From the NCBI RefSeq assembly GCF_004025535.1, contig NZ_QJRG01000033.1, positions 682,001 to 746,000 of the forward strand: a stretch of DNA of 64,000 bases, given 5' to 3'. The notes below the pieces were generated by a model, which saw nothing but the letters and a program-made list of their open reading frames with translations, was not told the DNA's origin and made no database searches. This DNA is from Pseudomonas alkylphenolica. Its GTDB lineage: Bacteria > Pseudomonadota > Gammaproteobacteria > Pseudomonadales > Pseudomonadaceae. A program made the translations under genes and the position numbers. This document shows, piece after piece, positions 8,677-17,333 of the stretch; the first letter of the stretch is position 1; the number at the start of each line of letters is the position of its first letter.

Positions 8677-9609
8677 TCAGGCGTCCTGCAACGCCCGCGG
8701 CCGCTTGCTGCGCGCTTCGCTGGCAGGCTTGGGTGCCGCAAGCAACTGGAAGTCGAAGTCCATTTCGGCGAAACGCCCTTCAACACCGCGGGCATCGGCT
8801 GCAGCTGCATCTTCGACAAAGCGCAGCTCGCCGATCAGGCCATCACGGGTGGCATAGGCAAAGTCGTCCCACAGGTACTGGTCACCGGCAAGGTTGATCT
8901 GGGTGGTCAGGTGACGATAACCCGGTGCCGAAATGAAGAAGTGGATATGCGCCGGACGATTGCCGTGACGACCGAGCTGATCGAGCAGCTCCTGGGTCGG
9001 GCCGTCTGCCGGGCAGCCATAGCCCGACGGCACGATGCTGCGCGCGCGGTAGCGCCCTTCGGCATCGGTCACGATGCGGCGACGCAGGTTGTAGTCCGAC
9101 TGGGTGCTGTCGAAGTACGAATAGGTACCCTGGGTGTTCGCATGCCACAGGTCGACCACGGCGCCAGCCACCGGCTGACCTTGCTCGTCGAGGACACGAC
9201 CCTGAAGGAACATCACAGTCCCTGGGTCCAGGCCGTCGTCCATGCGTACTTCGCCTTCGGCCAGCGGTGCGCCGGCAACATACAGCGGGCCTTCGATGGT
9301 GCGCGGCGTACCGCCGCTGATGCCGGCTTCAGCATCCTGGGCATCCAGTTGCAGGTCCAGGTAGTGTTCAACACCCAGGCCGGCAACCAGCAGGCCGGCT
9401 TCCTGGCGCGAACCCAGGCGGTTGAGGTAATCCACCGCCTTCCAGAACTCATCAGGGGTCACTTGCAGGTCTTCGATGATGCGCGCCACATCGTTGACGA
9501 TGCGGTTGGTCACCAGCTTCATGCGCGGGCTGCCCAGGTCGTTGTTCAGGCCACTGACTTCTTCGAAGAATTTCTGGACATCGGCAGTGTGAGCGATCTT
9601 CACGGTCAT
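8677..9609 (-). CDS. catA: Catechol 1,2-dioxygenase CatA
   Basis: Intradiol Fe(III) dioxygenase that cleaves catechol to cis,cis-muconate. The 310-residue length is typical. Iron ligands are visible as Y163 (GTYSYF), Y197 (PSGYGC), H221 and H223 (RPAHIHF), with the same spacing as the characterised enzymes. The N-terminal helical lipid-binding dimerisation domain covers about residues 1-100. It follows catC by 38 bp and is part of the apparent benABCD-catBCA transcript. A second catA copy, as in P. putida, cannot be judged from this window. Confidence 0.96.
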   Translation of the reverse strand: MTVKIAHTADVQKFFEEVSGLNNDLGSPRMKLVTNRIVNDVARIIEDLQVTPDEFWKAVDYLNRLGSRQEAGLLVAGLGVEHYLDLQLDAQDAEAGISGGTPRTIEGPLYVAGAPLAEGEVRMDDGLDPGTVMFLQGRVLDEQGQPVAGAVVDLWHANTQGTYSYFDSTQSDYNLRRRIVTDAEGRYRARSIVPSGYGCPADGPTQELLDQLGRHGNRPAHIHFFISAPGYRHLTTQINLAGDQYLWDDFAYATRDGLIGELRFVEDAAAADARGVEGRFAEMDFDFQLLAAPKPASEARSKRPRALQDA

Positions 9610-9647
9610 GGTTTGTACCTCGAATTGTTGTTATCGGCGTTTCGCGT

Positions 9648-9938
9648 TCAACGGTCGTCGCTGTGGATCGATGACGGGTGGCGGCACAGGCCATCAATCT
9701 CGATGTCCATATAGGGGAACAGCGGCAGCTGCATCAGGGTGTCGTGCAGCGCCTCGACACTGGCTAGGTCGAACACGCTGTAGTTGGCGTAGTGCCCGGC
9801 AATGCGCCACAGGTGACGCCAGCTGCCTTCACGCTGCAGGCGCTGGGCCAGTTCCTTTTCGTCGGCCTTTAGCTGCGCAGCTTTGGCCGGGTCCATGTCC
9901 AGGGGCAGGTTCACGGTCATTTTCACGTGGAACAACAT
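9648..9938 (-). CDS. catC: Muconolactone delta-isomerase CatC
   Basis: Small cytoplasmic enzyme that isomerises muconolactone to beta-ketoadipate enol-lactone. The 96-residue length and N-terminus MLFHVKMTVNLPLDM match the family, as do EGSWRHLWRIAGHYANYSVFD in the middle and PLFPYMDIEI near the end. It starts 11 bp after the catB stop and precedes catA, the conserved catBCA order. Confidence 0.95.
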   Translation of the reverse strand: MLFHVKMTVNLPLDMDPAKAAQLKADEKELAQRLQREGSWRHLWRIAGHYANYSVFDLASVEALHDTLMQLPLFPYMDIEIDGLCRHPSSIHSDDR

Positions 9939-9949
9939 GGCATCTCTCC

Positions 9950-11071
9950 TTACTTGCGGCTGAAGAACGCCAGGCGTTCTTCGTCCAGGGTCAGGCCCAG
10001 GCCCGGGGTACGGGGTACGTGCAGGGCGAAGTCGCGGTACACCGGCGCCTCGTTAACGATCTCTTCGGTCAGCAGCAGCGGGCCGAACAGTTCGGTGTGC
10101 CAGGTCAGTTTGTTCAGGGTGACAAAGGCATGGGCAGCGGCCAGGGTGCCGATCGAACCTTCGAGCATGGTCCCGCCGTACAGGGCGATACCGGCGGCTT
10201 CGGCGATCTGCGCGGTGCGCAGTACGGCACGCGGACCGCCGTTCTTGGCGATCTTCAGGGCGAAGATGCTCGCTGCGCCATCGGCCGCCAGACTGAAGGC
10301 ATCCTCAACGCTCTCGATGGATTCATCGGCCATGATCGGTGCCGGGCTGCGCTGGTTCAGGCGCACTTGACCGGCACGATTGATACGCGAAATAGGCTGT
10401 TCGACCAGGTCGATACCGTTGTCGCCCAGCACTTGGCAGGCGCGGATGGCCTGGGACTCGTCCCAGTACTGGTTGACGTCCACCCGCACACTGGCGCGTT
10501 CGCCCAGTGCGCGCTTGATGGCAATTACATGGTTGAGGTCATGGGCGACTTCGCTGGAACCGATCTTCAGTTTGAAGATGCGGTGGCGGCGTAAATCGAG
10601 CATCTGCTCGGCCTCGGCAATGTCGCGCGCAGTGTCACCGCTGGCCAGGGTCCAGGCCACTTCCAGGCTGTCGCGCACACGCCCGCCAAGCAGTTCGCTG
10701 ACGGCCAGGCCCTGACGCTTGCCCTGGGCATCGAGCAACGCGCTCTCGATCCCGGAGCGGGCGAAGGTGTTGCCCTTGATCACCTTGTCCAGGCGTTGCA
10801 TGGCGGCATTGATGTTGCTCGCATCCTGGCCGATCAGCAGCGGCGCGAAGTAGCTGTCGATGTTCTGCTTGATGCTTTCCGGGCTTTCGTTGCCATAGGC
10901 CAGGCCGCCAATCGTGGTGGACTCACCGAGGCCTTCGATGCCATCCGAACACTGCAGGCGGATGATCACCAGCGTCTGTTTCTGCATGGTGTGCATCGCC
11001 AGCTTGTGCGGGCGAATGGTGGGCAGGTCGACGATCAGCGTCGAGATGCGTTCAATCAGGGGATGACTCAT
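9950..11071 (-). CDS. catB: Muconate cycloisomerase CatB
   Basis: Enolase-superfamily enzyme that lactonises cis,cis-muconate to (+)-muconolactone. The 373-residue protein has the KxK-type catalytic segment FKLKIGS near residue 167, metal-binding acidic positions in VDVNQYWDE, EQPI and ADESIES, and the C-terminal GGTMLEGSIG. The ATG at 11071 is only 19 bp after the benD stop, so catB is probably translated from the ben transcript rather than from its own CatR promoter. The frame is open upstream to 11188 but that part lies inside benD. Confidence 0.95.
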   Translation of the reverse strand: MSHPLIERISTLIVDLPTIRPHKLAMHTMQKQTLVIIRLQCSDGIEGLGESTTIGGLAYGNESPESIKQNIDSYFAPLLIGQDASNINAAMQRLDKVIKGNTFARSGIESALLDAQGKRQGLAVSELLGGRVRDSLEVAWTLASGDTARDIAEAEQMLDLRRHRIFKLKIGSSEVAHDLNHVIAIKRALGERASVRVDVNQYWDESQAIRACQVLGDNGIDLVEQPISRINRAGQVRLNQRSPAPIMADESIESVEDAFSLAADGAASIFALKIAKNGGPRAVLRTAQIAEAAGIALYGGTMLEGSIGTLAAAHAFVTLNKLTWHTELFGPLLLTEEIVNEAPVYRDFALHVPRTPGLGLTLDEERLAFFSRK

Positions 11072-11090
11072 CGAGATCTCCAGGGGGCGC

Positions 11091-11852
11091 TCAGCCGAGG
11101 TCGCCGCCGCCGACCGGCAATACCGTGCCGGTAATGTAGGAAGCCTCGTCGGAGGCCAGGAAGAGGATCGCGCCAACCTGCTCATCAAGGTTGCCGTAGC
11201 GTTTCATCAGGCTGCTGTCGAGCGTCTGGTCGACGATTTGCTGGTACCAGACTTTCTCGTCGCCGCTCTGTTCGGCACTGTTACGCGGCACCCGACGTGG
11301 CGGTGCTTCGGTGCCACCGGGGGCCGTAGCGTTGACCCGCACACCGCGGCCGGCAGTTTCAAAGGCCAGGCACGCAGTCAGAGCATTCACGCCACCTTTG
11401 GCGGCGCCGTACGGCACACGGTTGACGCTACGCGTGGCGATCGAGGAAACGTTGACGATGGCGCCATGGCCCTGCTCAAGCATGTAGGGCAAGGCGGCAT
11501 GACAGCACCACAAGGTCGGGAACAACGAGCGACGGACTTCGGCTTCGATCTGCGCCGCTTCGTAATGCTCGAACGGCTTGGCCCAGATGGTGCCGCCAAC
11601 GTTGTTGACCAGCACATCAAGGCGGCCGAAGTGCTCCACCGCAGCGGCCATGACCCGGTTGCAGTCGTCGTACTGCTCCAGGTCCGCTGTCAAGGTCAGT
11701 ACGCCCTCGCCTTGCAGCTCGTGGACCAGCTCCGAGCGATCCACGGCTACCAGGGTCGCGCCCTCTTCGAGCAAGCGCTCGCACAGACGGCGGCCGATGC
11801 CCTGCGCCGCGCCGGTAACCAGCGCGACCTTGTTGTCGAATCTGTTGTTCAT
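11091..11852 (-). CDS. benD: Benzoate cis-diol dehydrogenase BenD
   Basis: Short-chain dehydrogenase that oxidises and decarboxylates the benzoate cis-diol (1,6-dihydroxycyclohexa-2,4-diene-1-carboxylate) to catechol with NAD+. The 253 residues include the nucleotide loop TGAAQGIGRRLCE at about 14-26, NNVGG near residue 88, a catalytic serine region NVSSIATRS and YGAAKGG carrying the Tyr and Lys. It lies 63 bp after benC and 19 bp before catB. Confidence 0.94.
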   Translation of the reverse strand: MNNRFDNKVALVTGAAQGIGRRLCERLLEEGATLVAVDRSELVHELQGEGVLTLTADLEQYDDCNRVMAAAVEHFGRLDVLVNNVGGTIWAKPFEHYEAAQIEAEVRRSLFPTLWCCHAALPYMLEQGHGAIVNVSSIATRSVNRVPYGAAKGGVNALTACLAFETAGRGVRVNATAPGGTEAPPRRVPRNSAEQSGDEKVWYQQIVDQTLDSSLMKRYGNLDEQVGAILFLASDEASYITGTVLPVGGGDLG

Positions 11853-11915
11853 GACAACCTCGAGTAAAAAGGGACCGAACGTACCCGCACGATGCGCCCG
11901 GCCCCGTAAACAGGT

Positions 11916-12926
11916 TCAGGCAGCGGCAGCGGCGAATTTTTCGTAGTAGAAGTTCGCTGGGGTGATGCCCTGTTCGCGGATGTACTGGCTGACCGCCTCG
12001 ACCATCGGCGGCGGGCCGCACAGGTACACATCGACGTCGCCCTCGTTAAGGTGCTGCGGCTCGATGTGCTGGGTGACATAACCCTTGAGCGGGTGCTGGC
12101 TGTCGGGGTTGGCCACGCAGGCGCTGTAGCTGAAATTGGGGATGCGTGCAGCCAGCGCTTGCAGGCGGTCCAGCTCAACCAGGTCGAAGTCGTTGGTCAC
12201 GCCGTAGATCAGGTGCAGCGGATGTTCACTGCCCTCCTCGGCAATTTTCTCCAGCATCGCGGTGAACGGAGCGAGCCCGGTCCCCCCCGCCAACAGCAGC
12301 AACGGCCGGCGGATTTCGCGCAGGTAGAAACTGCCCAGCGGTCCGGCCAGGGTCATGCTGTCGCCGGCCTTGGCCAGGCCAGTGAGGAAGCTGCTCATCA
12401 GGCCGCCCGGCACGTTGCGGATCAGGAAGCTGACTTCGCCATCCTTCTGCAGCGAGCTGAAGGAATAGGCGCGGGTCTGTTCACTGCCGGGCACGCCGAG
12501 GTTGACGTACTGCCCGGGCAGAAAGGCCAGGCGGCTCAAAGCATCGCCCTTGATCGACAGCGCAATGGTGCTGTCGGAGAGCTGACGCACCGCACTGATG
12601 CTGGCCTGGTAGCTGGACTGCTCGGTCTTGCACACCTGGGACGAAGCCGGAATGCGTACCACGCAATCGCTCTCGGCACGCATCTGGCAGGTCAGCACAT
12701 AACCCTGGGCGGCTTCTTCTTCGCTCAAGGCATCTTCGATGTATTCCTGACCGAGGTCGTAACGACCGGCCTCGGCAAAGCACTTGCAGGTACCGCAGGC
12801 GCCATCACGGCAATCCAGCGGAATGTTGATGCCCTGGCGGTAGGCGGCATCCGCCACGGTTTCGTCAGCAGCGGCGTCAATGAAACGGGTAACCCCGTCC
12901 TCGAAATTCAAGGCGATCTTGTGCAT
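11916..12926 (-). CDS. benC: Benzoate 1,2-dioxygenase reductase BenC
   Basis: Electron-transfer component passing electrons from NADH to the BenAB oxygenase. The 336-residue protein starts with a plant-type [2Fe-2S] ferredoxin domain (DCRDGACGTCKCF near residues 39-51 and a further cysteine in LTCQMRAES), followed by an FAD-binding barrel (RAYSFSS) and an NAD domain (GGTGLAPFTAML, CGPPPMV). It sits 25 bp after benB. Confidence 0.95.
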   Translation of the reverse strand: MHKIALNFEDGVTRFIDAAADETVADAAYRQGINIPLDCRDGACGTCKCFAEAGRYDLGQEYIEDALSEEEAAQGYVLTCQMRAESDCVVRIPASSQVCKTEQSSYQASISAVRQLSDSTIALSIKGDALSRLAFLPGQYVNLGVPGSEQTRAYSFSSLQKDGEVSFLIRNVPGGLMSSFLTGLAKAGDSMTLAGPLGSFYLREIRRPLLLLAGGTGLAPFTAMLEKIAEEGSEHPLHLIYGVTNDFDLVELDRLQALAARIPNFSYSACVANPDSQHPLKGYVTQHIEPQHLNEGDVDVYLCGPPPMVEAVSQYIREQGITPANFYYEKFAAAAA

Positions 12927-12951
12927 GGCGCACCTCGCAGAAAAACTGGAT

Positions 12952-13440
12952 TCAGATGTGGTAAACGTCGATGACCTGACGCACGTAGTCGTTCTTGAGC
13001 ACGACTTTCTTGGCCTTGATCAGCGGCCGCTCGCCGCGCACATCAAGGGTGTAGAAACTGGTGCCGAAGTGACTGTCCACTGTCTTGTAGCGAAAGCTTA
13101 AGGTGTGCCAGTTGAAACGCACCTTGCAGACGCCATCGCCCTGTTCCAGCAGTTCGATGTTGCTGATGTTGTGCGAGGTACGGGTGTCGGGCATGGTCGC
13201 ACTGGAGCGTTCGGTCTTGATCCGGAACACCCGGTCTTCCAGGCCGCCACGGTTGCCGTACCAGATCAGCGAGATTTCCCGTTGCGGGTCTTCGGTGAGC
13301 TGGTCGTTGTCGTCCCAGGCCGGCATCCAGAAGGTTGCGTCGGCGGCGTAGCACTCCAGCCAGTTGTCCCACTGGCTGTCGTCCAGATAACGCGCTTCTT
13401 CGTAGAGAAAGTCGCGTACTTGCTCGAAGGAAATGCTCAT
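12952..13440 (-). CDS. benB: Benzoate 1,2-dioxygenase small subunit BenB
   Basis: Beta subunit of the Rieske oxygenase, a structural partner of BenA. The 162 residues fit the ring-hydroxylating beta subunit family ([19 protein letters not shown], then [10 protein letters not shown]). Its ATG overlaps the benA stop (ATGA at 13437-13440), so the two subunits are translationally coupled. Confidence 0.94.
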   Translation of the reverse strand: MSISFEQVRDFLYEEARYLDDSQWDNWLECYAADATFWMPAWDDNDQLTEDPQREISLIWYGNRGGLEDRVFRIKTERSSATMPDTRTSHNISNIELLEQGDGVCKVRFNWHTLSFRYKTVDSHFGTSFYTLDVRGERPLIKAKKVVLKNDYVRQVIDVYHI

Positions 13441-14795
13441 TGCACGGCCTCCACAGGGATCAGTTGCTGCTCGTCAGCGAGGGCCTTGAGCATGGTTTCC
13501 TGCCAGTACTTGTGCTGGAGCACGAACAGGCCTTCGTCTTCGGTGCGCACACCGCTCATTTGCGGATGCAGGTCGATTTCCTGCGCAGCAGCATCGGCGC
13601 CGTCAACCCAGTGGGTTGCCCCGCGAGACATGTCGTTCCAGCCACGCCCGCCCTGGTAACCCATCTGACACGAGCGGAACTCTTCGAGGTCATCCGGAGT
13701 GGCCATGCCACTGACGTTGAAGAAGTCTTCGTACTGACGGATACGCTGGGCCCGGGCCTCATCGCTCTCGCCCTTGGGGGCGATGCAATAGATGGTGATC
13801 TCTGTCTTGTCCACGGCGATCGGCCGGGCGATACGGATCTGCGAGCTGAACTGGTCCATCAGGTACACGTTGGGGTACAGGCACAGGTTGCGCGAGTTCT
13901 CGATCATCCAGTTGGCACGGGCCTGACCGAAGTCAGCGGCCAGTTCGTCACGGCGCTCGAACAGCGGACGGTCCTCGGGGTTGGCCCAACGGGTCCAGAG
14001 CAACAGGTGGCCCTTATCGAAGGAGTAGAAGCCGCCACCGCTCTTGGCCCAGCCACCCGCACTCATGGTTTTCACTTCACCGCCCGCTTCGCGCTGCTTG
14101 CGCTGGTTCTGGGTGGCGGCATAGTTCCAGTGCACGGCACTGACGTGATAGCCGTCGGCGCCGTTCTCGGCGGTCAGCTTCCAGTTGCCTTCATAGATGT
14201 AGGAAGACGAACCGCGCAGCACTTCCAGACCTTCCGGCGACTGATCGACGATCATGTCGATGATCTTCGCCGACTCGCCCAGGTGCTCGACCAGCGGCAC
14301 TACGTCCGGGTTCAGGCTGCCGAACAAGAAGCCGCGATAGGACTCGAAGCGGGCGACCTTGGTCAGGTCATGGGAGCCTTCACAGTTGAAGCTCGCCGGG
14401 TAGCCGGCATCGACCGGATCCTTGACCTTGAGCAGCTTGCCGGAGTTGTTGAACGTCCAGCCGTGGAATGGGCAGGTGTAGGAGGAGCGGTTACCGCTCT
14501 TGTGCCGGCAGAGCATTGCACCGCGGTGGCTGCAGGCATTGAGGAAGGCATTGAGCACCCCCTCCTTGTTGCGCGCGATGAAAATCGGCTGGCGCCCCAT
14601 GGTGGTGGTGAGGAAGTCGTTCTTTTCAGGAATCTGGCTTTCGTGGGCAAGGTACAGCCAGTTGCCCTCGAAGATGTGTTTCATTTCAAGATCGAACAGA
14701 CGGGGGTCGGTGAACATCTCGCGCTTGCAGCGAAAGACGCCCTTCTCCTGATCTTCTTCAAGCAGGGAATTAAGGTAATCGAATCCCAGGGACAT
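13437..14795 (-). CDS. benA: Benzoate 1,2-dioxygenase large subunit BenA
   Basis: Catalytic alpha subunit that adds O2 to benzoate to form the cis-diol. The 452-residue protein has a Rieske [2Fe-2S] site, CSHRGAMLC at about residues 88-96 and CPFHGW near 108, and the mononuclear iron region [14 protein letters not shown] with the two histidines near 210-220. It is the first gene of the catabolic row and lies downstream of two BenR/XylS-type boxes at 14861-14896, 66-101 bp before the ATG. Confidence 0.96.
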   Translation of the reverse strand: MSLGFDYLNSLLEEDQEKGVFRCKREMFTDPRLFDLEMKHIFEGNWLYLAHESQIPEKNDFLTTTMGRQPIFIARNKEGVLNAFLNACSHRGAMLCRHKSGNRSSYTCPFHGWTFNNSGKLLKVKDPVDAGYPASFNCEGSHDLTKVARFESYRGFLFGSLNPDVVPLVEHLGESAKIIDMIVDQSPEGLEVLRGSSSYIYEGNWKLTAENGADGYHVSAVHWNYAATQNQRKQREAGGEVKTMSAGGWAKSGGGFYSFDKGHLLLWTRWANPEDRPLFERRDELAADFGQARANWMIENSRNLCLYPNVYLMDQFSSQIRIARPIAVDKTEITIYCIAPKGESDEARAQRIRQYEDFFNVSGMATPDDLEEFRSCQMGYQGGRGWNDMSRGATHWVDGADAAAQEIDLHPQMSGVRTEDEGLFVLQHKYWQETMLKALADEQQLIPVEAVQ

Positions 14796-14860
14796 GGCCG
14801 GGGCCTCCGTTGTTATTGTGTTCAGGCCATGTCAGGTTAAGGAGCGAGGGGGACGGCAAA

Positions 14861-14896
14861 TATCCGCTTTGTGCAGACCTTTATCCGTTTTCTGCA
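14861..14896 (-). promoter_or_regulatory. Paired BenR/XylS-type operators of the benA promoter
   Basis: Read on the minus strand, TGCAGAAAACGGATA (14896-14882) and TGCACAAAGCGGATA (14875-14861) both fit TGCA-N6-GGNTA exactly and are 21 bp apart. This is the arrangement known for XylS at Pm and BenR at the benA promoter. The downstream box should abut or overlap the -35 region. Confidence 0.88.
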
Positions 14897-14901
14897 AAGT
14901 G

Positions 14902-15858
14902 TCAGGAACGACGCTTGAGGGTGTCGGAGGGCAGTTCGCCGAACAGCGATTTGTAGTTTTCCGAAAAGCGGCCGAGGTGTACGAAGCCGTAATCCATGGC
15001 CAGTTCAGTAATGCTGCGCACCGGGCAAGTGGCATCGGCCAGGTTGGCGTGGATGCGTTCGAGTTTTTTCTGGCGGATGTACATTTTCGGCGTGGTACCA
15101 GCGTTTCGCTCGAACAGCGCATACAGCGAGCGCAGGCTCATGCTGGCCTGGCGCGCCAATTGTTCGCTGCTGATATCCAGCTTGAGGTTGCCCTCGATGT
15201 AACCGGCAATCCGGTCGAAGGTGACGCCCTGGCTGTTGATCGCCTCACGGCTGACGTTGGTCGGCATCAGGGTCAGCAGCTTGCTGGCGATTATCTGGCT
15301 GTAGTGTTCCTGCACGCGCAGCAACGGTTCGCTGGCTTCGGCCTCATGGCAGACCATGGCCAACAGCCCGGCGAACCCTTCCAGCGCCAGCAACTGGTAA
15401 TGGCTGTGGATAAACCGCACACCCTCGCTGGGGCGCTGCCAGCGTTGTTCATCGCAGACACTTTCAAGCAAGCGGTTGGGCAGTTTGAGAATGAATTTTT
15501 CGCAGTCGGCGGAATAGGCCAGGTCGACCGGTTCGTCCGGGTTGATCAGCAGCAACTCGCCCGGCCCCAGCAAACGCTCGGCACGACCGCGCCGCCACAG
15601 GCAATGGCCACGCAGCAGGATTTGCAGGTGAAAGACGTTTTCCAACGCCGGCGACATCACCCGTACTTCGCCGCCGTAGCTGATCCGGCACAGATCCAGG
15701 CTGGCGAACTTGCGATGGTCGAGGCACGCCTCGGGGTGACCGTGATGCGGCAGACGGATGTGGTGCACGCCCACATGCTGATTGACGTAGGTCGACACGG
15801 CATAAGGATCGGCACGATCGAAAACCCGGCTGCGCTCACTGAGCAGGGGACTCTCCAT
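14902..15858 (-). CDS. benR: AraC/XylS-family benzoate activator BenR
   Basis: Transcriptional activator that binds benzoate through its N-terminal domain and switches on benA. The 318-residue protein has the XylS/BenR N-terminus MESPLLSERSRVF and a C-terminal AraC domain with two helix-turn-helix units (about residues 215-315), ending FGELPSDTLKRR as in XylS. The start at 15858 is chosen to match that N-terminus. It lies immediately upstream of the benA operators. A second paralogue is encoded at 18813-19769; this copy is the better candidate for the canonical BenR because of its position and C-terminus. Confidence 0.88.
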   Translation of the reverse strand: MESPLLSERSRVFDRADPYAVSTYVNQHVGVHHIRLPHHGHPEACLDHRKFASLDLCRISYGGEVRVMSPALENVFHLQILLRGHCLWRRGRAERLLGPGELLLINPDEPVDLAYSADCEKFILKLPNRLLESVCDEQRWQRPSEGVRFIHSHYQLLALEGFAGLLAMVCHEAEASEPLLRVQEHYSQIIASKLLTLMPTNVSREAINSQGVTFDRIAGYIEGNLKLDISSEQLARQASMSLRSLYALFERNAGTTPKMYIRQKKLERIHANLADATCPVRSITELAMDYGFVHLGRFSENYKSLFGELPSDTLKRRS

Positions 15859-15973
15859 ACCAGGACACTCGTTGTAGTTATCCTGGCAGTCTAAGCGAAA
15901 GCACGCGTCTTCGACCAATCGCGGGATGGACGGTGTGTTGCCAAACGCATCGCACGGTTGCCCGCGATGCGCT

Positions 15974-17227
15974 TTACAACAAGCTCCAGGTGTACGTCAG
16001 CACCACCCGGTTCTCATCGATGTCCGAACGGTAGTTGGAGCGCGCCATGGCATTGCGCAAGCGCACCCCAAGCCCCTTGAGCACGCCGCTCTGCACCGCA
16101 TAGCCGATATCCAGGTCACGCTCATGCTCCTTGCCTTCAAAGCCGAGCCCGGTGTCGACATTGTTGCCTTTCAGGTAGCGAACCGTTGCCGTCAGCCCCG
16201 GCACTCCCATGGCGACGAAGTCGTAGTCGTAGCGCACCTGCCAGGAGCGCTCATCGGCATAGGAGAATTCATAGGTCGGCACTTCGTTACCCAAGGGTGA
16301 AATATTCGGAAACACACGGGGAAACGCGTTCTCGCCAAAGATGCCCTGGTAGCCGACGGTGAAGGTGTGCCCACCACGCTTGGCCGACAGCAGCGAATAA
16401 AAAGCCTGGTTGTCGATATCGCCAATACGGCTTTCGCCCTGCTCTTTGGCGCTGAAGTAGCCAAGGTTGGCGCCCAGTACCCAATCGCCCACCGGCTCGC
16501 TGTGCTTGAGACCGACAAAGCCCTGTTGATAAATGTCTTCGAGGCGGCCGTACCACAGGCTCAAGGTGCTGCGGTTGGCGTTGAAGCTGTAATCGCCACC
16601 GGCAAAATTGAAGGCATCGCTGTTGGCCTGGCGCTGCGGCAAGTGGCCGAGCATGGCGATCAGTTTTTCATCACCCGCTTCGTTGCGCAGGCTGGTGGAA
16701 CTCAGGTGACCTGCCTGTAAAGTAAGACCGCTGATCTCGGCCGAGCTGATGCTGGCGCCCTGATAAGTCGGCGGTAGCAGGCGCGAATCGTTGTACTGGA
16801 GGATGGGCAAGTTGGTTTGCAGCTCACCGACTTTCACTTCGGTCTTCGAATAGCGCAGCTTCAAAGTCGCCCCTGCCCGGCTGTATTCGTCTGCCGCGCG
16901 GCCGTCGTCCTGAACCGGCAGCAAGCCGGTACCGGTACGGTCCGGGCTGCTGTCGAGCTTGATCCCGAGCAGGCCGATTGCATCGACGCCTACACCAATG
17001 ATCCCCGGGGTATAGCCCGACTTGACGTTGAGGATAAAGCCCTGCCCCCACTCCTCGGCCTTCGATTGCGGGTTGGCACCGACGATGCCGGAAAAATCGC
17101 GGCTGAAGTAATAGTTGCGCGCTTGCAGGGTCGCGGTGGTGTCCTTGAAGAAATCCGGCTCGGCGGCCTGGGTAGTGAAACTCAGGGCGAGCAAAGACAG
17201 CAACCCGGTTGGACGGAGGTTGTTCAT
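15974..17227 (-). CDS. benF: OprD-family outer membrane porin, probably BenF
   Basis: Outer membrane 18-stranded barrel of the OprD family, probably a benzoate uptake channel. The 417-residue protein begins with a signal peptide ending TTQAAEPDFF. FKDTTATLQARNYYFSRDFSG and GWGQGFILNVKSGYTPG-type segments are typical, and the C-terminus ends RVVLTYTWSLL with a terminal hydrophobic strand. It sits between benK and benR on the same strand. The substrate is inferred from context; other OprD paralogues carry amino acids or vanillate. Confidence 0.85.
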   Translation of the reverse strand: MNNLRPTGLLSLLALSFTTQAAEPDFFKDTTATLQARNYYFSRDFSGIVGANPQSKAEEWGQGFILNVKSGYTPGIIGVGVDAIGLLGIKLDSSPDRTGTGLLPVQDDGRAADEYSRAGATLKLRYSKTEVKVGELQTNLPILQYNDSRLLPPTYQGASISSAEISGLTLQAGHLSSTSLRNEAGDEKLIAMLGHLPQRQANSDAFNFAGGDYSFNANRSTLSLWYGRLEDIYQQGFVGLKHSEPVGDWVLGANLGYFSAKEQGESRIGDIDNQAFYSLLSAKRGGHTFTVGYQGIFGENAFPRVFPNISPLGNEVPTYEFSYADERSWQVRYDYDFVAMGVPGLTATVRYLKGNNVDTGLGFEGKEHERDLDIGYAVQSGVLKGLGVRLRNAMARSNYRSDIDENRVVLTYTWSLL

Positions 17228-17292
17228 GATGGCGTGCTCTTTTTATTGTTGTTTTTGACGTGAGGACTGCGGGGTCCGCATCGCAGGCTGCG

Positions 17293-17321
17293 CCAGCTCC
17301 TACAGGTTTTGCGGGAGCTGG
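17293..17321. repeat. REP-like hairpin between benK and benF
   Basis: CCAGCTCC (17293-17300) pairs with GGAGCTGG (17314-17321). The minus-strand sequence CCTGTAGGAGCTGGCGCAGC is typical of Pseudomonas REP sequences. It lies 12 bp after the benK stop and may limit read-through into benF. Confidence 0.55.
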
Positions 17322-17333
17322 TTTAGTGGTTGG

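Noticed and set aside
9919-9934. parS-like sequence in catC
   Set aside because: Only 13 of 16 matches with a perfect right half; too weak to call.
11120-11134. ATAC-N7-GTAA in the 3' end of benD as a CatR site for catB
   Set aside because: One mismatch to the CatR box, encodes a conserved SDR segment, and lies too close to the catB ATG to place a start site at the usual distance.
13335-14840. 501-codon open frame antisense to benA
   Set aside because: Shadow of benA, whose Rieske and iron motifs are clear on the other strand.
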